From contig JAJQJQ010000005.1 of the NCBI GenBank assembly GCA_028622995.1, positions 3,410,001 to 3,474,000 of the forward strand: 64,000 nt of DNA, written 5' to 3'. Positions 36,157 through 48,139 of the stretch are shown one piece after another. The notes beneath the pieces are model-generated. The model did no database searches. It was given only the letters and a program-made list of their open reading frames with translations, and was not told the DNA's origin. Every line of letters begins with the position of its first letter. The stretch's first letter is position 1. This stretch comes from Panagrolaimus kolymaensis. Its lineage: Eukaryota; Nematoda; Chromadorea; Rhabditida; Panagrolaimidae. A program made the position numbers and the translations under genes.

Positions 36157-37855
36157 ATGTCAGTGCTTCAAAGAAAAATTCGTTTAAGAAAAGATGCTGT
36201 TCATAAAGCGATGAACAAAGTTGAAATATTGTTGAAATCTAAAAATATGGAGGATAAAATCATTAGAGGTTTACTTATTGAACGAGCTGAGTTAAATGAA
36301 TTGCGTACAGAATTGGCAAATTATTTGCAACAATTGGAAGCTGCAATCGATTCAGCAGAAACCCCTGAAAATAGAGAAAAATGTGAAGATGAATATATAA
36401 AAGAAATAGATGATGCAAACGGAATTGAACCAATGTTAATGGAAATTCGACGACTTTTATCGAGCATCGATATCACCGTTAATCCATTGCCATTCTCAAT
36501 CGATTCCTGTCGCCCTTTTATTGAAGAAAAAAAGTCTAAAGCTAATGGTTCAGTAACTGATTCAGATATTTGGGTTATTACAAGTAATGATGATATGGAA
36601 AATTCCCAACATGATAATTGTAGTGATAGTTTGAAAAGCCCAATCCAAAATAAAGGTAAAATCTAGCCTAGTTTATACACACCTTAATTATTTTTAATTT
36701 ACAGAAATGTCTGTTCAAAATGCTAAGCTACAAATAGTCGATGATAGAGAAAAAGATGATGACGAAATTGAGTGTGAAAAGTATGCGGATAAGCCATCGT
36801 TAAACATTACACAGTCAAACAAAAATGTTAAGAGTGATGTTAAGCTTTTACCTTTTCAACAACAAGGACAAAATCACCATCCGGTTCAACAAGGCAATCA
36901 ACATCGTTATGCTGGTCCATCTCAACCTGTTTACCAACAGTTTGATCGAAATTCAGTTCATCCACAACAAATGATGCCACCACCAACGTATGTTCTTTTC
37001 TTTTTCTCATATGCGTTGTGATTTTTTTTGTTTTTAGCGGGTTTCTTGCATTACAAATTCCTGCGAGTTCTCTAGTAGCCGAATCTTTGAATAATAGCCA
37101 CTCTTTTGTCAACATACAGGCTCCTCAGCAAGAATACTATAATCCTCAGCAAATTATGATGCATAATGGTTACTCTCCTTATCCGGTGCCACATCCTTCA
37201 CAAATGACTTTTCAACAACCTCTGCCAGCTCAACAACAACAACCAATGAAGCAACCAGTTCCTGTTCGTACTAAGAAGATATTGAGCTTTATTAACCCTG
37301 AAAATAACCCTGCTGTTGCACTTCCAAGTATGTTTCATTTCTTATTATCTTTTATTGCATTAACTTTTCTTTTTAGAGCTGAAAGAACAGAAGAATGAAG
37401 TTCCATCATCGTCTCCGTTTGAATCTAAATCAGAAGTAAAACAACCTATTCAGAATTTTGGTGCAAATCCTAAAGAAACTCTACCTACTCAAGATAATGA
37501 TATCAATGCGACGTTTGCTCGAAATGTTGCTAATATCGTTTCTGCTGCTAAAGGAGGAGTATCTCGATCTACTTCAAGTGATAATAACAATGCTATTATT
37601 CAGTCGACTCCACGTGAAGAATCAATTGTTCAACCATCTTCACCATTAGAAGCTGGATCTGAAGTAAAACTTCTTCATAAAGTTAATCACGATTTACCTA
37701 TTCTTGATAATGATATCAATGCAAGATTTGCTCTAAGTGTCGTTAATATCGTTTTAGCTGCTAAAGGAGGAGTATCTGGTCCTATTTCAAAGAAAAATTC
37801 TTTTGACCAAACGGAAAACAAAAATAGTGAAAAAATTTTGCTAAATAATCTTTAA
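36157..37855 (+). CDS. Uncharacterised Gln/Pro-rich protein with N-terminal coiled coil and C-terminal repeat pair
   Basis: Not recognised. Exons 36157-36655, 36705-36987, 37038-37327 and 37377-37855 give 516 residues with matching phases. The N-terminal 110 residues are charged and helical (RKDAVHKAMNKVEILLKSKN, ELNELRTELANYLQQLEAAI), probably a coiled coil. The middle is Gln/His/Pro-rich and probably disordered. A short KKILSFINPENNPAV element faintly recalls the N-terminal region of eIF4G proteins but is too weak to name. The C-terminus has two copies of a 27-residue unit, DNDINATFARNVANIVSAAK and DNDINARFALSVVNIVLAAK, each followed by GGVS. A TTTGCAG acceptor 11 nt before the ATG suggests trans-splicing or a 5' UTR intron. 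Confidence 0.75.
37497..37780 (+). repeat. Intragenic direct repeat (two units about 213 bp apart)
   Basis: Units at about 37497-37568 and 37710-37781 encode DNDINA(T/R)FA(R/L)(N/S)V(A/V)NIV(S/L)AAKGGVS. They share long DNA blocks such as AATGATATCAATGC and GCTGCTAAAGGAGGAGTATC, indicating a fairly recent tandem duplication within the exon. Confidence 0.75.
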
Positions 37856-40800
37856 AAGAAATAAAAATGTTGTTGATATGTACATACATTTTTGCTAAGC
37901 TAAAAATAGCTCTTTCAATTTATTTATTATTATAATAAACTTTTTTTCTCAAGAATGATATCATTTTTTAAATGTTAGACAAAAGGTTTTATAAATTTAA
38001 TAAATTTAGTTATAACATTTCTCATTATTATATAAAACTAACAATAGCATTAAAAATTTACGTAATCAAATTTATATGTATTACACATTCATATTTAGAA
38101 ACAAGCAGGAAGGAAGACTGGATTCTTTAAAAAGAATTCCTTGAAAGGTATTCATCCATAAATCATGTCTTTATTTTGTTTTACTTCTTCTGTATCTCTT
38201 TTTCTAAATTGCGGATGCGCATCAACGTAGCCGTCGATGTCGTTTGCCATTAATTTCCTATGACTTTTACTTTACCTTTCAATTTTTTTGACTATAAATT
38301 TAAAAATGAAAAAAAGCTGCTGAAGTAAAAAAAAATTCAAAGGAAAATTTTCTTTTTTTCTTTCAAACACGAAAGGTAATAAGAAAAAAAATGAAAGGTA
38401 AAAAAAGTTATGACGAATTCATTAGTTTTTTTTTTCTTGCCTTCACAAAGTCCCACGAGAGAAAATAAAAAAATTGTGGGGAACGCAAAGCAACGGCAGT
38501 TGAGCATAATGTCAGAGTGTTAGTTAGCTACTTCTTTGACGTTGTTACTCATTTTTTTCTTTCCTCTGATTTTCATTTTCATTTTTGAGTTTTTTAAATT
38601 TAAACCTTTGGGGAAATGAATAATTTTTCCATAGTTATTTTTAAAGTTAATTCTTCACCTTTGGAATCACACATATTTTTCCTGTTAAGGTCGATGGCGA
38701 TGATGAGATTTTTTGTCAGTAAAAAACCTAATTACTTAAAAATTTAGTATCCTTTCGCCTTTTTTTTCCTGGCAGGTGTATTACTCTAAAAAAGTTGGCG
38801 AATAATAAGTCAAAAAGTTTAGCTTGTTTTTTTTTCAATTTCAACCAACCAACAACAACTTTAATCAAAAACAGTGGGTTTTTCTTTGAATTGCCACTTC
38901 GGGACAATGTATACATAGGTTATTTTGAAAAAAGCTTACATTCATCCAAATAGCTTTTGGATATAATAGGATTAATTAACATAAGTTAGAGTTTTGAATG
39001 TCTCTAAAAGTAGGCGATGATAGAATAATGACGCGCTGAGTTTTACAGAACCTCTCATTCGCCGAGGAGTATTTTCTCAACTTTCATTTTTTGCACATTT
39101 GTAAAGCTTTTGGTGAATCTCTTCAGCCTTTAAAATAACTTGAAAATTATGAATATGTGAAAATAAAAATTAATATTAAAATTTTAACCTAGTCGTCAAA
39201 TACGTTTTTTAATTTTATCATAAAAAATAGAAGAAACGATGGGAAGGCTGAAGAAATTACGCCACATCATTCACGGAATAAAAGTTTTTATTAGACTGGC
39301 TTCCAAATAAATATACTTTTGCACTTTAAGTTTAAAATTAGTTCTCTGATATTTTTGAGACCAAAAAGGTTAATAAAATTCGTGGCGTGGCAAGAGGTAT
39401 CCAATCGGATTGAGGGCATATTTTCACACTTGGCTTTGGCGCGCAAAAATCAAAGGGAAAATCAATAACTTTGGGAATTAAATTAATTTGGGAGTAATAA
39501 AATATTCAAATTTTGAGAAGACAGGAAGATTAGAAGAAAGAATAACTTAATTTATATTCTGGAGAAAAACACGAAAACATTAAAAGGATGATTAAAATCT
39601 AATGTTAAGACGGTTGCAAAACCTTGATAATTTTTTGGTAGTTTTCTAATCCTTCCTATTAATTACATTTTTGAGTTTGCTATTGTCATTTTACTTCTCA
39701 ATAACATGCAAACGAATGTTTAAATTTTCATAAAACTATTCTTTTACTTCTTTGAAGCGTGTTTGATAAAAGAGCTGTGTTCTTTTATGTTAATATGGAG
39801 CTTGTTCACTAACAGTTCTCTCTTACGTACTTTAACATTTAAGGATCTTTGAAAAAGCTGAAAGAATCTAGAAAACAAAGATGCGAAGAATTACTTGATT
39901 AAATTTGCATAATGTTAAAAAAAGCTTTCAAAATTGTAAATATTCTTAGCTCCGCTTGCTTTTGGCACTGTCTTTATCATTGTATTTTAGTTTTTAACGT
40001 TACATTAGATATTCATATATTCTAGTGTGCTAGCTTTCGAAACATAATACTCACCATCCTAATTTATGATAACTATTAGTTCTTTAGTTTACAATAATTT
40101 GGAAAATTTATAAAAACTAACATTACTATTTTGGAATGAGTGAAACTTTTAACATACCTTACTTATTCAAATATTTTTTAAATTTAAGGTTTCTATGTTA
40201 GTCTATTTACTTGTCCAAAAAATTTAAATAATAGTTTGTTTATATTCTAAGCCTCTATGTTTTTTTGGTTTCCGCAGGGCTTTCTTTATTGAAAATCCCT
40301 TTGATTTTTGCGCGCCAAAGCCAAGTGTGAAAATATGCCCTCAATCCGATTGGATACCTCTTGCCATGCAATCATAAAATTGGGCTAAAGTTTAGAAAAA
40401 AAACTTACCCTTCAACACGCCATTTACCGTATTGCTTTTATTGATTAGTAAATTTAGCTTTTATTGTGGGAATCACATTAATAAATCTCCTTATTTTCTA
40501 CTCATTTTTTGACATTACTTACACCTTCTCTAATTTGCTTCAAAAGTTGTAAAACTTTAATGTTATTGGCTTTCAAGTTTACAACAACTTCTTTAACACC
40601 ACTAAGAAAAGCAACATTTAGCTTTTTTTACCTTTACCACCACCTATTAATAATACCGATATCCCATTTTTTTAAATAAAAAACGTCATTACTTTTTTTT
40701 TAAATATTATTTTATTTTCTTACTTTAAGCTTTTTAGCTTTTTTAACAGCCGTTTTTAAGGTTGCCAACTTTCATATATGTATGTTTAAAATGCGCGAGG

Positions 40801-41800
40801 TATTATTGGAAAGAAAAAGAAAAAGTGGAGGTTTTCTTTCCATTTTTCAAAGAACTAAAGTCAAACAACAACAACCCCACAATTTTGTACGTCAAAATTT
40901 TTGTTCCTTGTTTTTCTTCTTCTTTCGTTTTTTAAAATATTTTGAATGCTACAAAATTCATAGAAACTCCCTTTTAAAAAAATAATACTATTAAGGCGTC
41001 ATCGAGAAACTACAAACCCATATAAAATTAAAATTCAGCGACGTCAAAGGTTTTAATCGAGCTAGATAGATAGATAGCTTCAAAACTTTTACGCCTCCAA
41101 CACGCGAGCTATCAATGTTAAAAATTTTATATTTTTAATGTTTTTGTTTACCAACTTTTTAATTTTAAACATTCTCAAAACAAAAAAATTGTTTATGGTT
41201 TATTATTGTTTTTCCCTTTTTACCACCTTTTTTCCAGAAAACATGTTTCTCACCATTTTCTTTCCTTACTTATTATTAATTACTTTCTCTTATTTTTATG
41301 GAATCCATTTTTCATGTTATTTTACTTTGCTCCATTTTTTATATTTTTTTTCTTGCTTCTGAACTCTCTTTCTCTCTCAATTACCTTTCTGTCAGGCACA
41401 TTTCGATTTTTTACATATGAAAAAAAATGCTTTTTCTTTTTGCGTTTTTTCAAATGAGTAAAGAAAAACATAAAGACAGTTTTCATTTTCCAAGTTTTTG
41501 CTTCACAAAAAGAAAGCTCAAAAAACTACCATGCTTTGTTTCTTTTCTTCATCTTGCTATTGGCATTTCTTTCTTTTTTGCTCATTCACCTTTCGTGTGT
41601 GCTTCTTATTTTTCTTCTCAGCTACCATAACATTCAAATTGCATTTTTACCTTTCATATTTATTCCATTTTAAACTTTAAAAAATTTAAAATTTTACATT
41701 TTGTATTTTTGCCACGCGATTTAACATCCGTTTTCTTGTTATTTTTGAGCTTTGCATGAAATTTCATTTTTTTAGTTTAAACTTTTTCATAATTTTCAAA
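37856..41800. other. AT-rich intergenic region containing a terminal-inverted-repeat pair
   Basis: No supported coding exon. It contains the 71-bp inverted repeat pair listed separately (39388-39458 and 40296-40366). The rest is AT-rich with poly-T tracts. Confidence 0.5.
39388..40366. mobile_element. Candidate non-autonomous DNA transposon/MITE with 71-bp terminal inverted repeats
   Basis: A 71-bp block at 39388-39458 is repeated as its exact reverse complement at 40296-40366, enclosing 837 bp of AT-rich sequence with no transposase frame. The ends run TGGCAAGAGGTATCCAATCG inward. The block contains TTTGGCGCGCAAAA. Perfect arms of this length in otherwise degenerate intergenic DNA point to a young inverted repeat. 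A target-site duplication could not be defined by eye. Confidence 0.6.
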
Positions 41801-44800
41801 ATGACTGAAAATATGGAAAATGAAGAAAAACTTCGCCAAATTGTTGTTATACCTGAATTAGAAACCAAAGTTATTACAAGCGAAAATATTTCCCAAACTT
41901 TAATTGATTGTACTCTATTTATTAATAACAAACTTAAAGAAAGTGCACAGGTTAGTTACATTACAAAAATAAATTTAAAATATGACAAAATATAATATTA
42001 CAAAGTCCTAATATATAGTTTCGTTAAATCATTAGTATTGAGTTGATTCAATCAGAGGCATTTCATAAGTTGGATGAGTTTCAACATTTAGTTCACAGTT
42101 TGGTCCCATAAAACCTTCATGACATTCACAGGTGTATCGAGAATAATCCATAGGAGCTTTGCAATCGATAGGTTTATCAGCATCCAGTAAAATACATTCT
42201 CCTTGTCCATAGCATTGTTGAAATGAGCATCTAAAAAAGTAACAATGATATCATATTTTAACTTTTAAAGATACTGTAATTGGATGGCAAGAAAAAGAAC
42301 TTTAAAAATATATTTCATCCCTAAAGAATTGACGTAAAAAGACATCACAAAATCTCAAGAGAATATTCTAAAAGTGTGAGTCTTTTTCTTTTTTTCATAC
42401 CATCTCTAAACTACATGGTACTCAATTAATATTAGCTAAAACTTACTTATCCAATCGAGCAATAGAACGTTCAACAAAAGGTTTGAGTGTATCATTGATG
42501 TATTGAGCAATTAAAGGACATCGTTCACGCATATTATTCGAAGTTGACCAAAATACTGCACCTCTTGCACCAAGTTCAGCAGCGTATTGCATAGTATTAC
42601 AAAGATCTTGCTAGAATGTTTACGGTTAAAACATAAAAAAGTTAATTAAAAACTCTTACTTCTGTGTACAAATTTGATTGATTTTCAGCTTTTCCAGGAT
42701 ATGTGTTGTATTCGAATTTTGTATACACGTAAATAGGTAATTGCAACCCCATTTTCAAAAGCACACGCTTAGTCATAGCAACTTTGGCATAAATATACCG
42801 TTGACGTTTTTCAAAATCACGATCAAGTTTGTAGAGATAAATGGGTGGAAACAGTACATTTGATTCACGGTACATCCAGTCGAGGCTAAAAAGAATCAGC
42901 ATTATAGTAAAGAAAAGTGTGCCAGAGAAAGACAAAATGAGTTTATCCATATTCCAAGGGCAAGAAAGGCTTACTTTTGATTGAAAGCATCAAATGAGAT
43001 AACACATTCATTTTCACCCTTTTCACCAGCATCATAATTGCAAATAGGATAATCAAAAAATCCAACACGAGCATAAGGTCGCATGCGACGTAAGAGACGA
43101 ATCGTTTCAACCATGTAATTTCTAAAAAAAAGCGCTTATGTAATTATGGGTTTTTATAATCTTATAAAGTTAACTCACTTAGCAGCAGTATTGAATAGTC
43201 TTTTAGCAATAGCAACAATAGCTTTATCACTTGAATTTGGAAATAATTGACGAGCATGATTTTCGGATTCTCTTCGATAAACATTTCGAGTATACCAGTT
43301 AAGTTGATAGAGTGGTCTCCATCCTTCGTAATCAATGACAGCTAAACCACTAAATCCTGGATCAGGTATAGCTTTTTGAATGTCTTTTGCTGCTTTTGCA
43401 AGATGTTCATCAAGGTTCACGTTCTAAAAAACAACTTTTATGACCATATTATAAGCAGCAAAGAATTACCTGTGGTATTCCACCTTTATAAAGAATGTTT
43501 TCCATTTCACCAGTAGTTTTATTTAATCGTTGAGAAATGTGAGGATAAATACCAAGAAATTGTTCATAAAAGGTGACAACTTCATTGCCATAATTCTTTT
43601 GATGATCATTTGCATGTATACCAAAATCACGTGGATCCATATCATATCCAAGTTTATCACAAGCAAAGCTAGGAACATTCCAAAATGCCTAAAATATTTA
43701 ATGTAAATAAAAAATATTAAAATTATAAGAGTTAAAACATACCTCAAAATTTGTTGCTAATGGCAGATTCTTCATTTCTTTTGCATCGATTAAGTTAATA
43801 GTTAAAAATAACAAGGATAAAAATAAAAGAATATCCATGGTTAGTACAAAAAAATAAACACAAAGATCAAAGAAGATGAAGACAAAAAAAGCTCGATCAA
43901 AAACAACTTTGACAAAACACAAAAAGCTTTGGCCTAAAATGTTTCAAAACGAAAATACCGTAGTTTTACTTTTTTTACCTTCAAAATTTTAGATAGTTCA
44001 AGATTCTTCAGCTGTTTCATTTATGGCAAATTCAATTCAATCTCGAATAATTTCAAATGAATTTAGTACAAATTTAACTAAAGTTTATGCAGCTTTTAAC
44101 GTTCGAAGGGCGCATGATCTTGAAATAAAAATAAAGGAACTTCATGAAAATGAAGAAATGCATGAAACTATTAAAGATTTTATGACGGCTTTAGCTGATT
44201 GGGAAGAATTCCTTCGAAATCTTGATACTGAAATTGAAAAGGTTGCTGGTCCAGCTAAAGGTGGGCTTGATCCAAATGGAAATATTCCATTAAAAACTAC
44301 CCGAAACAAACAAGTTCAAAGTGATACTTTGCTTGCGTACGTCAAAAGTTGCGCTTATGATATGCTTTTTATTCAAGTTGTTACAAGTTTTGGTAGTCAA
44401 GAAGCATCGAATTTGGTATTAAAATCATATGATAAATTAAAGGATTTTCAAAAATTAAATTGTGATATTTTATTATTAACCAAAGGTTCAGGAGCAGGTA
44501 AAGAGAGATCATTCATAAAAATTTTGTGGCTAATGATGAAACTTTATAGGAGGTGGAGGATTTTTAAAACTTGTTGGAGTTCCATTTCGAACAATATTAG
44601 ATGAAGAAGAATCATTATCGCGGATTTTGCAGCACCGACAATCGGCTGTTTCATTAGCAGGCGAGAAAGCCATTCGATTGGTAAGTTTTAAAATTATAAT
44701 TGCTTCTTTTAAAAAGGCTTTTATTTCCCCTTTCATTATTTATCTAATTTTACTCTAACCTTATTATTTTTCAGTTTACTGAAATTATTCTCAACGATGA

Positions 44801-45119
44801 AACTCTTGAATTCCATAATGAAGCTACGGGAGAAGAAGTTCATGGTTTAGGCGCCCTTGGTGGTTGCATATTGGTCGATAAATTAGGCAATATCCTTTAT
44901 AATTACACTTGCACCGATAATAATAGTTGGCCGGATGTTGAAGTTTTACTTGAACAAGTTAAAATTAATTCTCAATCAGCATCTCGAAATTCCACACCGC
45001 CCGCATCCAAAAAGGGTGATTCAACCAATGTTGCAGATTCCACTGTATTTTCTGATTCCACAACCAAGGATGATCAGAATGTTGCGGTAACAAAGAAAAA
45101 GTGTTGTACTATTTTATAA
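41801..45119 (+). CDS. AhpC/TSA (PRXL2/AAED1-like) thioredoxin-fold protein lacking redox Cys, with CaaX tail
   Basis: Exons 41801-41950, 43993-44497, 44550-44680 and 44775-45119 give 376 residues; the first two join in phase 0 across a 2042-nt intron. After a charged helical N-terminal half, residues from about 175 follow the AhpC/TSA-2 pattern. FIQVVTSFGSQEAS occupies the place of the usual GCPxC redox motif, CDILLLTKGSGAG is a beta-strand/loop, FLKLVGVPFRTILDEEESL and LGALGGCILVDKLGNILYNY follow. Both motif cysteines are replaced, so peroxidase activity is unlikely. The protein ends KKKCCTIL, a CaaX box of the geranylgeranyl type, so it is probably membrane-attached. The family call is from pattern, not alignment. 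The opposite strand of intron 1 holds a full hyaluronidase gene. Confidence 0.6.
42032..43838 (-). CDS. chhy-1: Hyaluronidase-family glycosidase (chondroitin hydrolase-like) with EGF-like tail, nested gene
   Basis: This is a GH56 endo-hexosaminidase; the C. elegans member studied acts mainly on chondroitin. Exons are 43743-43838, 43470-43688, 43179-43423, 42975-43121, 42660-42885, 42447-42610 and 42032-42230; 431 residues, the usual size. A signal peptide is followed by FWNVPSF, MDPRDFGIHANDH, and the catalytic segment GLAVIDYEGWRPLYQLNW with the Asp-x-Glu pair at about 136/138 (Glu is the proton donor). RMRPYARVGFFDYP, ARGAVFWSTSNN and a C-terminal EGF-like Cys block (CYGQGECILL, YTCECHEGFMGPNC) complete the family plan. 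The second motif residue pattern is DYEGW rather than the common DWEEW. The whole gene lies inside intron 1 of the convergent-strand AhpC/TSA-like gene. Confidence 0.92.
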
Positions 45120-45426
45120 ATACATAAATAAATATTCTTTTTGTGAAACTCATAATCAAAAAATATTATTATTGTTATTAATGTATTATTATTTTATTAT
45201 AACAAAAAAATAAACTTTGAAACATTAAACAAAAACTTTTTTATTGCCTCTTTTTTTTACAGTATCGAATCAAGTTTTAAAAATAAATAATTTTAAAATA
45301 TTTTTCCCGTATTTTGGAATTATAATATACTCTTTTTTTAAAATTGAAATAAACCAAAAACAATATTACTTTTTTTGTTTGTTGTTTGATATGAAAAAAG
45401 TCAATGAATTAAAAATGGAGAGAGAG

Positions 45427-45609
45427 TTAAAAATGGCGTTTGCGTGGTGCTGAAAAAAGAAAAAAGAAATTGGACTTTATTGAATGTATGATGAGAACCA
45501 AAGAATGAAACTTACGTTTTTGGCAGCATTTATAATAAATAATAATAATAATAACCAAAATAATTGTAAACCCGCCTAATGCAAATGTAACAATTTCACC
45601 GGTTTGCAT
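45427..45609 (-). CDS. Single-pass membrane micropeptide, 38 aa (paralogue 1)
   Basis: Exon 1 (45516-45609) encodes MQTGEIVTFALGGFTIILV, an Ile-rich helix and YYKCCQK. A phase-1 intron (GTAAGT...TTTCAG) leads to exon 2 (45427-45449), which adds PPRKRHF and the stop. A TTTTTTCAG lies four bases before the ATG, a typical trans-splice acceptor. One helix with a short outside start, a double Cys at the membrane border (possible palmitoylation) and a basic tail is predicted. The paralogue at 48130-48336 has the same exon 1 length (94 nt), intron phase, YYKCC and final RHF, which is strong evidence that this is a real gene. I know no family name. Confidence 0.8.
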   Translation of the reverse strand: MQTGEIVTFALGGFTIILVIIIIIYYKCCQKRKFHSLVLIIHSIKSNFFFLFSAPRKRHF

Positions 45610-47846
45610 TGTACTGAAAAAACATTTGATTGAAATACTAAATTTTTAAAATGTTAAAATACAATTTAAAAATGTTAATGGACAAAATTTTTAGGGAACA
45701 ATAGAAAATAATTTCAAAAGGTTTTAAAATTTATTGTTAATTAATGAAATGTTAAAATTGCATTGAAAACTTGATAACTTTCTTTTTGTTTAAAATTGTT
45801 GCACCAAAAAAACAACAGAGTTTATTTTTGCTAAAGGTTGCCACAAAGTAATAAAAAATTTTTTGAACCAAATTTTTTATAAATGAAAAAACTAAGACTA
45901 TTGAATAAATGAATAACTATGACGTCTTAAAAAAAGTTAAAAATTAATATTCATTCCTAAAAGTTTTTGTGGAGGAGAATCCCATCATCAACTTTTGGTT
46001 TTGTTTTTTGCATTAAAAAAGACATTACTAGAGTAAATCCAAAGAAAATTGGTATAAATAAGGAATTAAGTTAAGAAAAACGAAATATTTATAGTTAAAA
46101 TTTCGATCTGGGAAGCTTTTATGAAAAGCGTGTTTTATCACAAACTTTACATTTTACAATTACCTCTCCCATAAACGATTCAACGAAGTAGCAAAAACTA
46201 AAATTTTGCAGCAGTAAAAAAAATTAGAAAATGAGTAGAAAGCGAAGAACTAATAAATTATTTTTTGAATGGAATGGATTTTTTTATATATATACTTAGA
46301 ATTAGAAGCCTTATTCCCCAGACGAGCATCGACCAATCCAAGAGAGAACAAGAAGAATATGAGAAGGATGATAGAGAGAGAAAAAGATAAAGGATTAAGT
46401 ACTTTTATGCACAAATTTTTAGGGTAAAAGAATTTGACACAAATTCATTATTAAAAAAATTAAAAAAGAGAGACAAAAAAATTAAGAGTACATTAAAAAA
46501 ATTTCTCATCGGTTTTTTTATTTAAAGTCAACGACGAGAAAGAGACCATAGAAGAAAAAAACAGCTTTTAATGATACATATTGGAAGGAAGAGATCTTAG
46601 TTTGTCTTTCTTTAAAAAAACATTAGGTTTTAAATAAAATAGTAAATTAGAAAAATCTGGCGCTTTTCAAACAAAATCTAAAAGTTTTTTTTTCAAAAGT
46701 TTGAAGGCCTAGAAAATGAAACGAGCTTGAAAAATGTTTAATGATGCGACATCAAAAAGTGATAAAATTTGAAATTAAAAGCCGCCAAATATATTTTCAT
46801 CTCATTTTTTTCTTTGGAAGCATTAAAAAGTAATAAAATGGAGGTCGATGGAAAATATGGCTGCTAAAAGTCAAAGTTAAGGTTTATATTTTTTTGAAAA
46901 CATTTGGGAAAGATATCTTCAAAGATAAGCAGCACATACAAAATATGAAATTTTTTTAATTTAAATTATTTAAAATTTTTACCTTCTCCACCTTTGTGAA
47001 CTTGGAGTTTCTTCGGTAGTTCGCCTTACATTCATATTTTTTATGGTACTCATCATTACACAATCAACAACTAACTAACTAACATACATCGGTCAACATG
47101 AGCTTTTTCTAACCGATTTTGTCAACAACATTTTATTTTTCACGCTGACGCCAGAGAATCACATTATTTTTTTTGTTTGTAAAAATATTTTATCTTGTTC
47201 TAGTTTGCGTACGTATATGCTTGTCTCTCCTTCCTCAGAATAAGTTGTTTGTGTTTTGGCAACAAACAAAAAAAGTTGGAAGATACAAAAATAGGAAAAA
47301 TCAAATAAAGGTGGAATCGACGACCTTAGACTACAAAAAATTACTTACATTGCAATTTTTCTTCGTGGACATCCTATTTCATCGAATTCATTGGGTGGCC
47401 ACATCATACTCATCTTTTATGATTCAAAAGAGTGAAATTTATTAAGAGGAAATAAAAATAAAATTAGGATAAATAAAAATGGTTTAAACTTGAAAGGAAA
47501 GCAGCATAATTTTTGAAATGTGTGTCATCAATCAAAGATGGAAGAAAGCTTTAAAAAAATTTGAAAAACAATTGATCAAAGTTACACTTTCCAAAATCTA
47601 TGATTGATTTGTTAATTTTCGATCCTAACTTTTTCCATTGAACTTTCAAAGAAACAAAAAAATATGCAAATTTTTCGTAAGCTTTATTTATTCTTCAGAA
47701 AATTTCCAACGAATCAATATAGAAAATTTACATAAATTTTAAACATACATAATCAAACTTTTTTTGTTGTTGTAAAAATCAACAAACAAATATCATCAAT
47801 CATCATTATTTGGTCGTCGTCGTCGTTGCTGAATATATATTAAGAA
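45610..47846. other. Intergenic, AT-rich
   Basis: No coding exon is supported. A 90-codon open frame at 47173-47445 has no domain, signal or splice support. Confidence 0.45.
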
Positions 47847-48139
47847 ATGGATCGGCCACTTCGTTATATTCGTCAAAATCTTAATCAATTAACATCTGAT
47901 CCAAATACATCTTTAATGGTTCAAGTTAGAGCTCAAGTTATTCCAAAGAATCAAAAATGTAAGGTTTTTCTTTTTTCCGTTTCTTGCTTTCAAAAATTTT
48001 AGTAATCATTTATTTTTTAGGTGAATCAAATTTTACAATTCCACTTGAAATTCCACCTATGGCTGAAACAAACTCTTCTTCATCAAATCCAAGTTTATGG
48101 TCATCATCCTCGGCTGCTGCTACAGAATCTCAAAAATGA
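47847..48139 (+). CDS. Small uncharacterised protein, 76 aa
   Basis: Exons 47847-47958 and 48021-48139 join in phase 1 (GTAAGG...TTTTAG) to give 76 residues. It begins MDRPLRYIRQNLNQLTSDPN and contains VRAQVIPKNQKCESNFTIP. The tail is Ser/Ala-rich (SSSSNPSLWSSSSAAATESQ) and ends in Lys. There is no signal peptide or transmembrane helix, so it is probably cytosolic or nuclear. Its stop (48137-48139) overlaps by ten bases the last exon of the micropeptide on the opposite strand. Family unknown. Confidence 0.65.
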
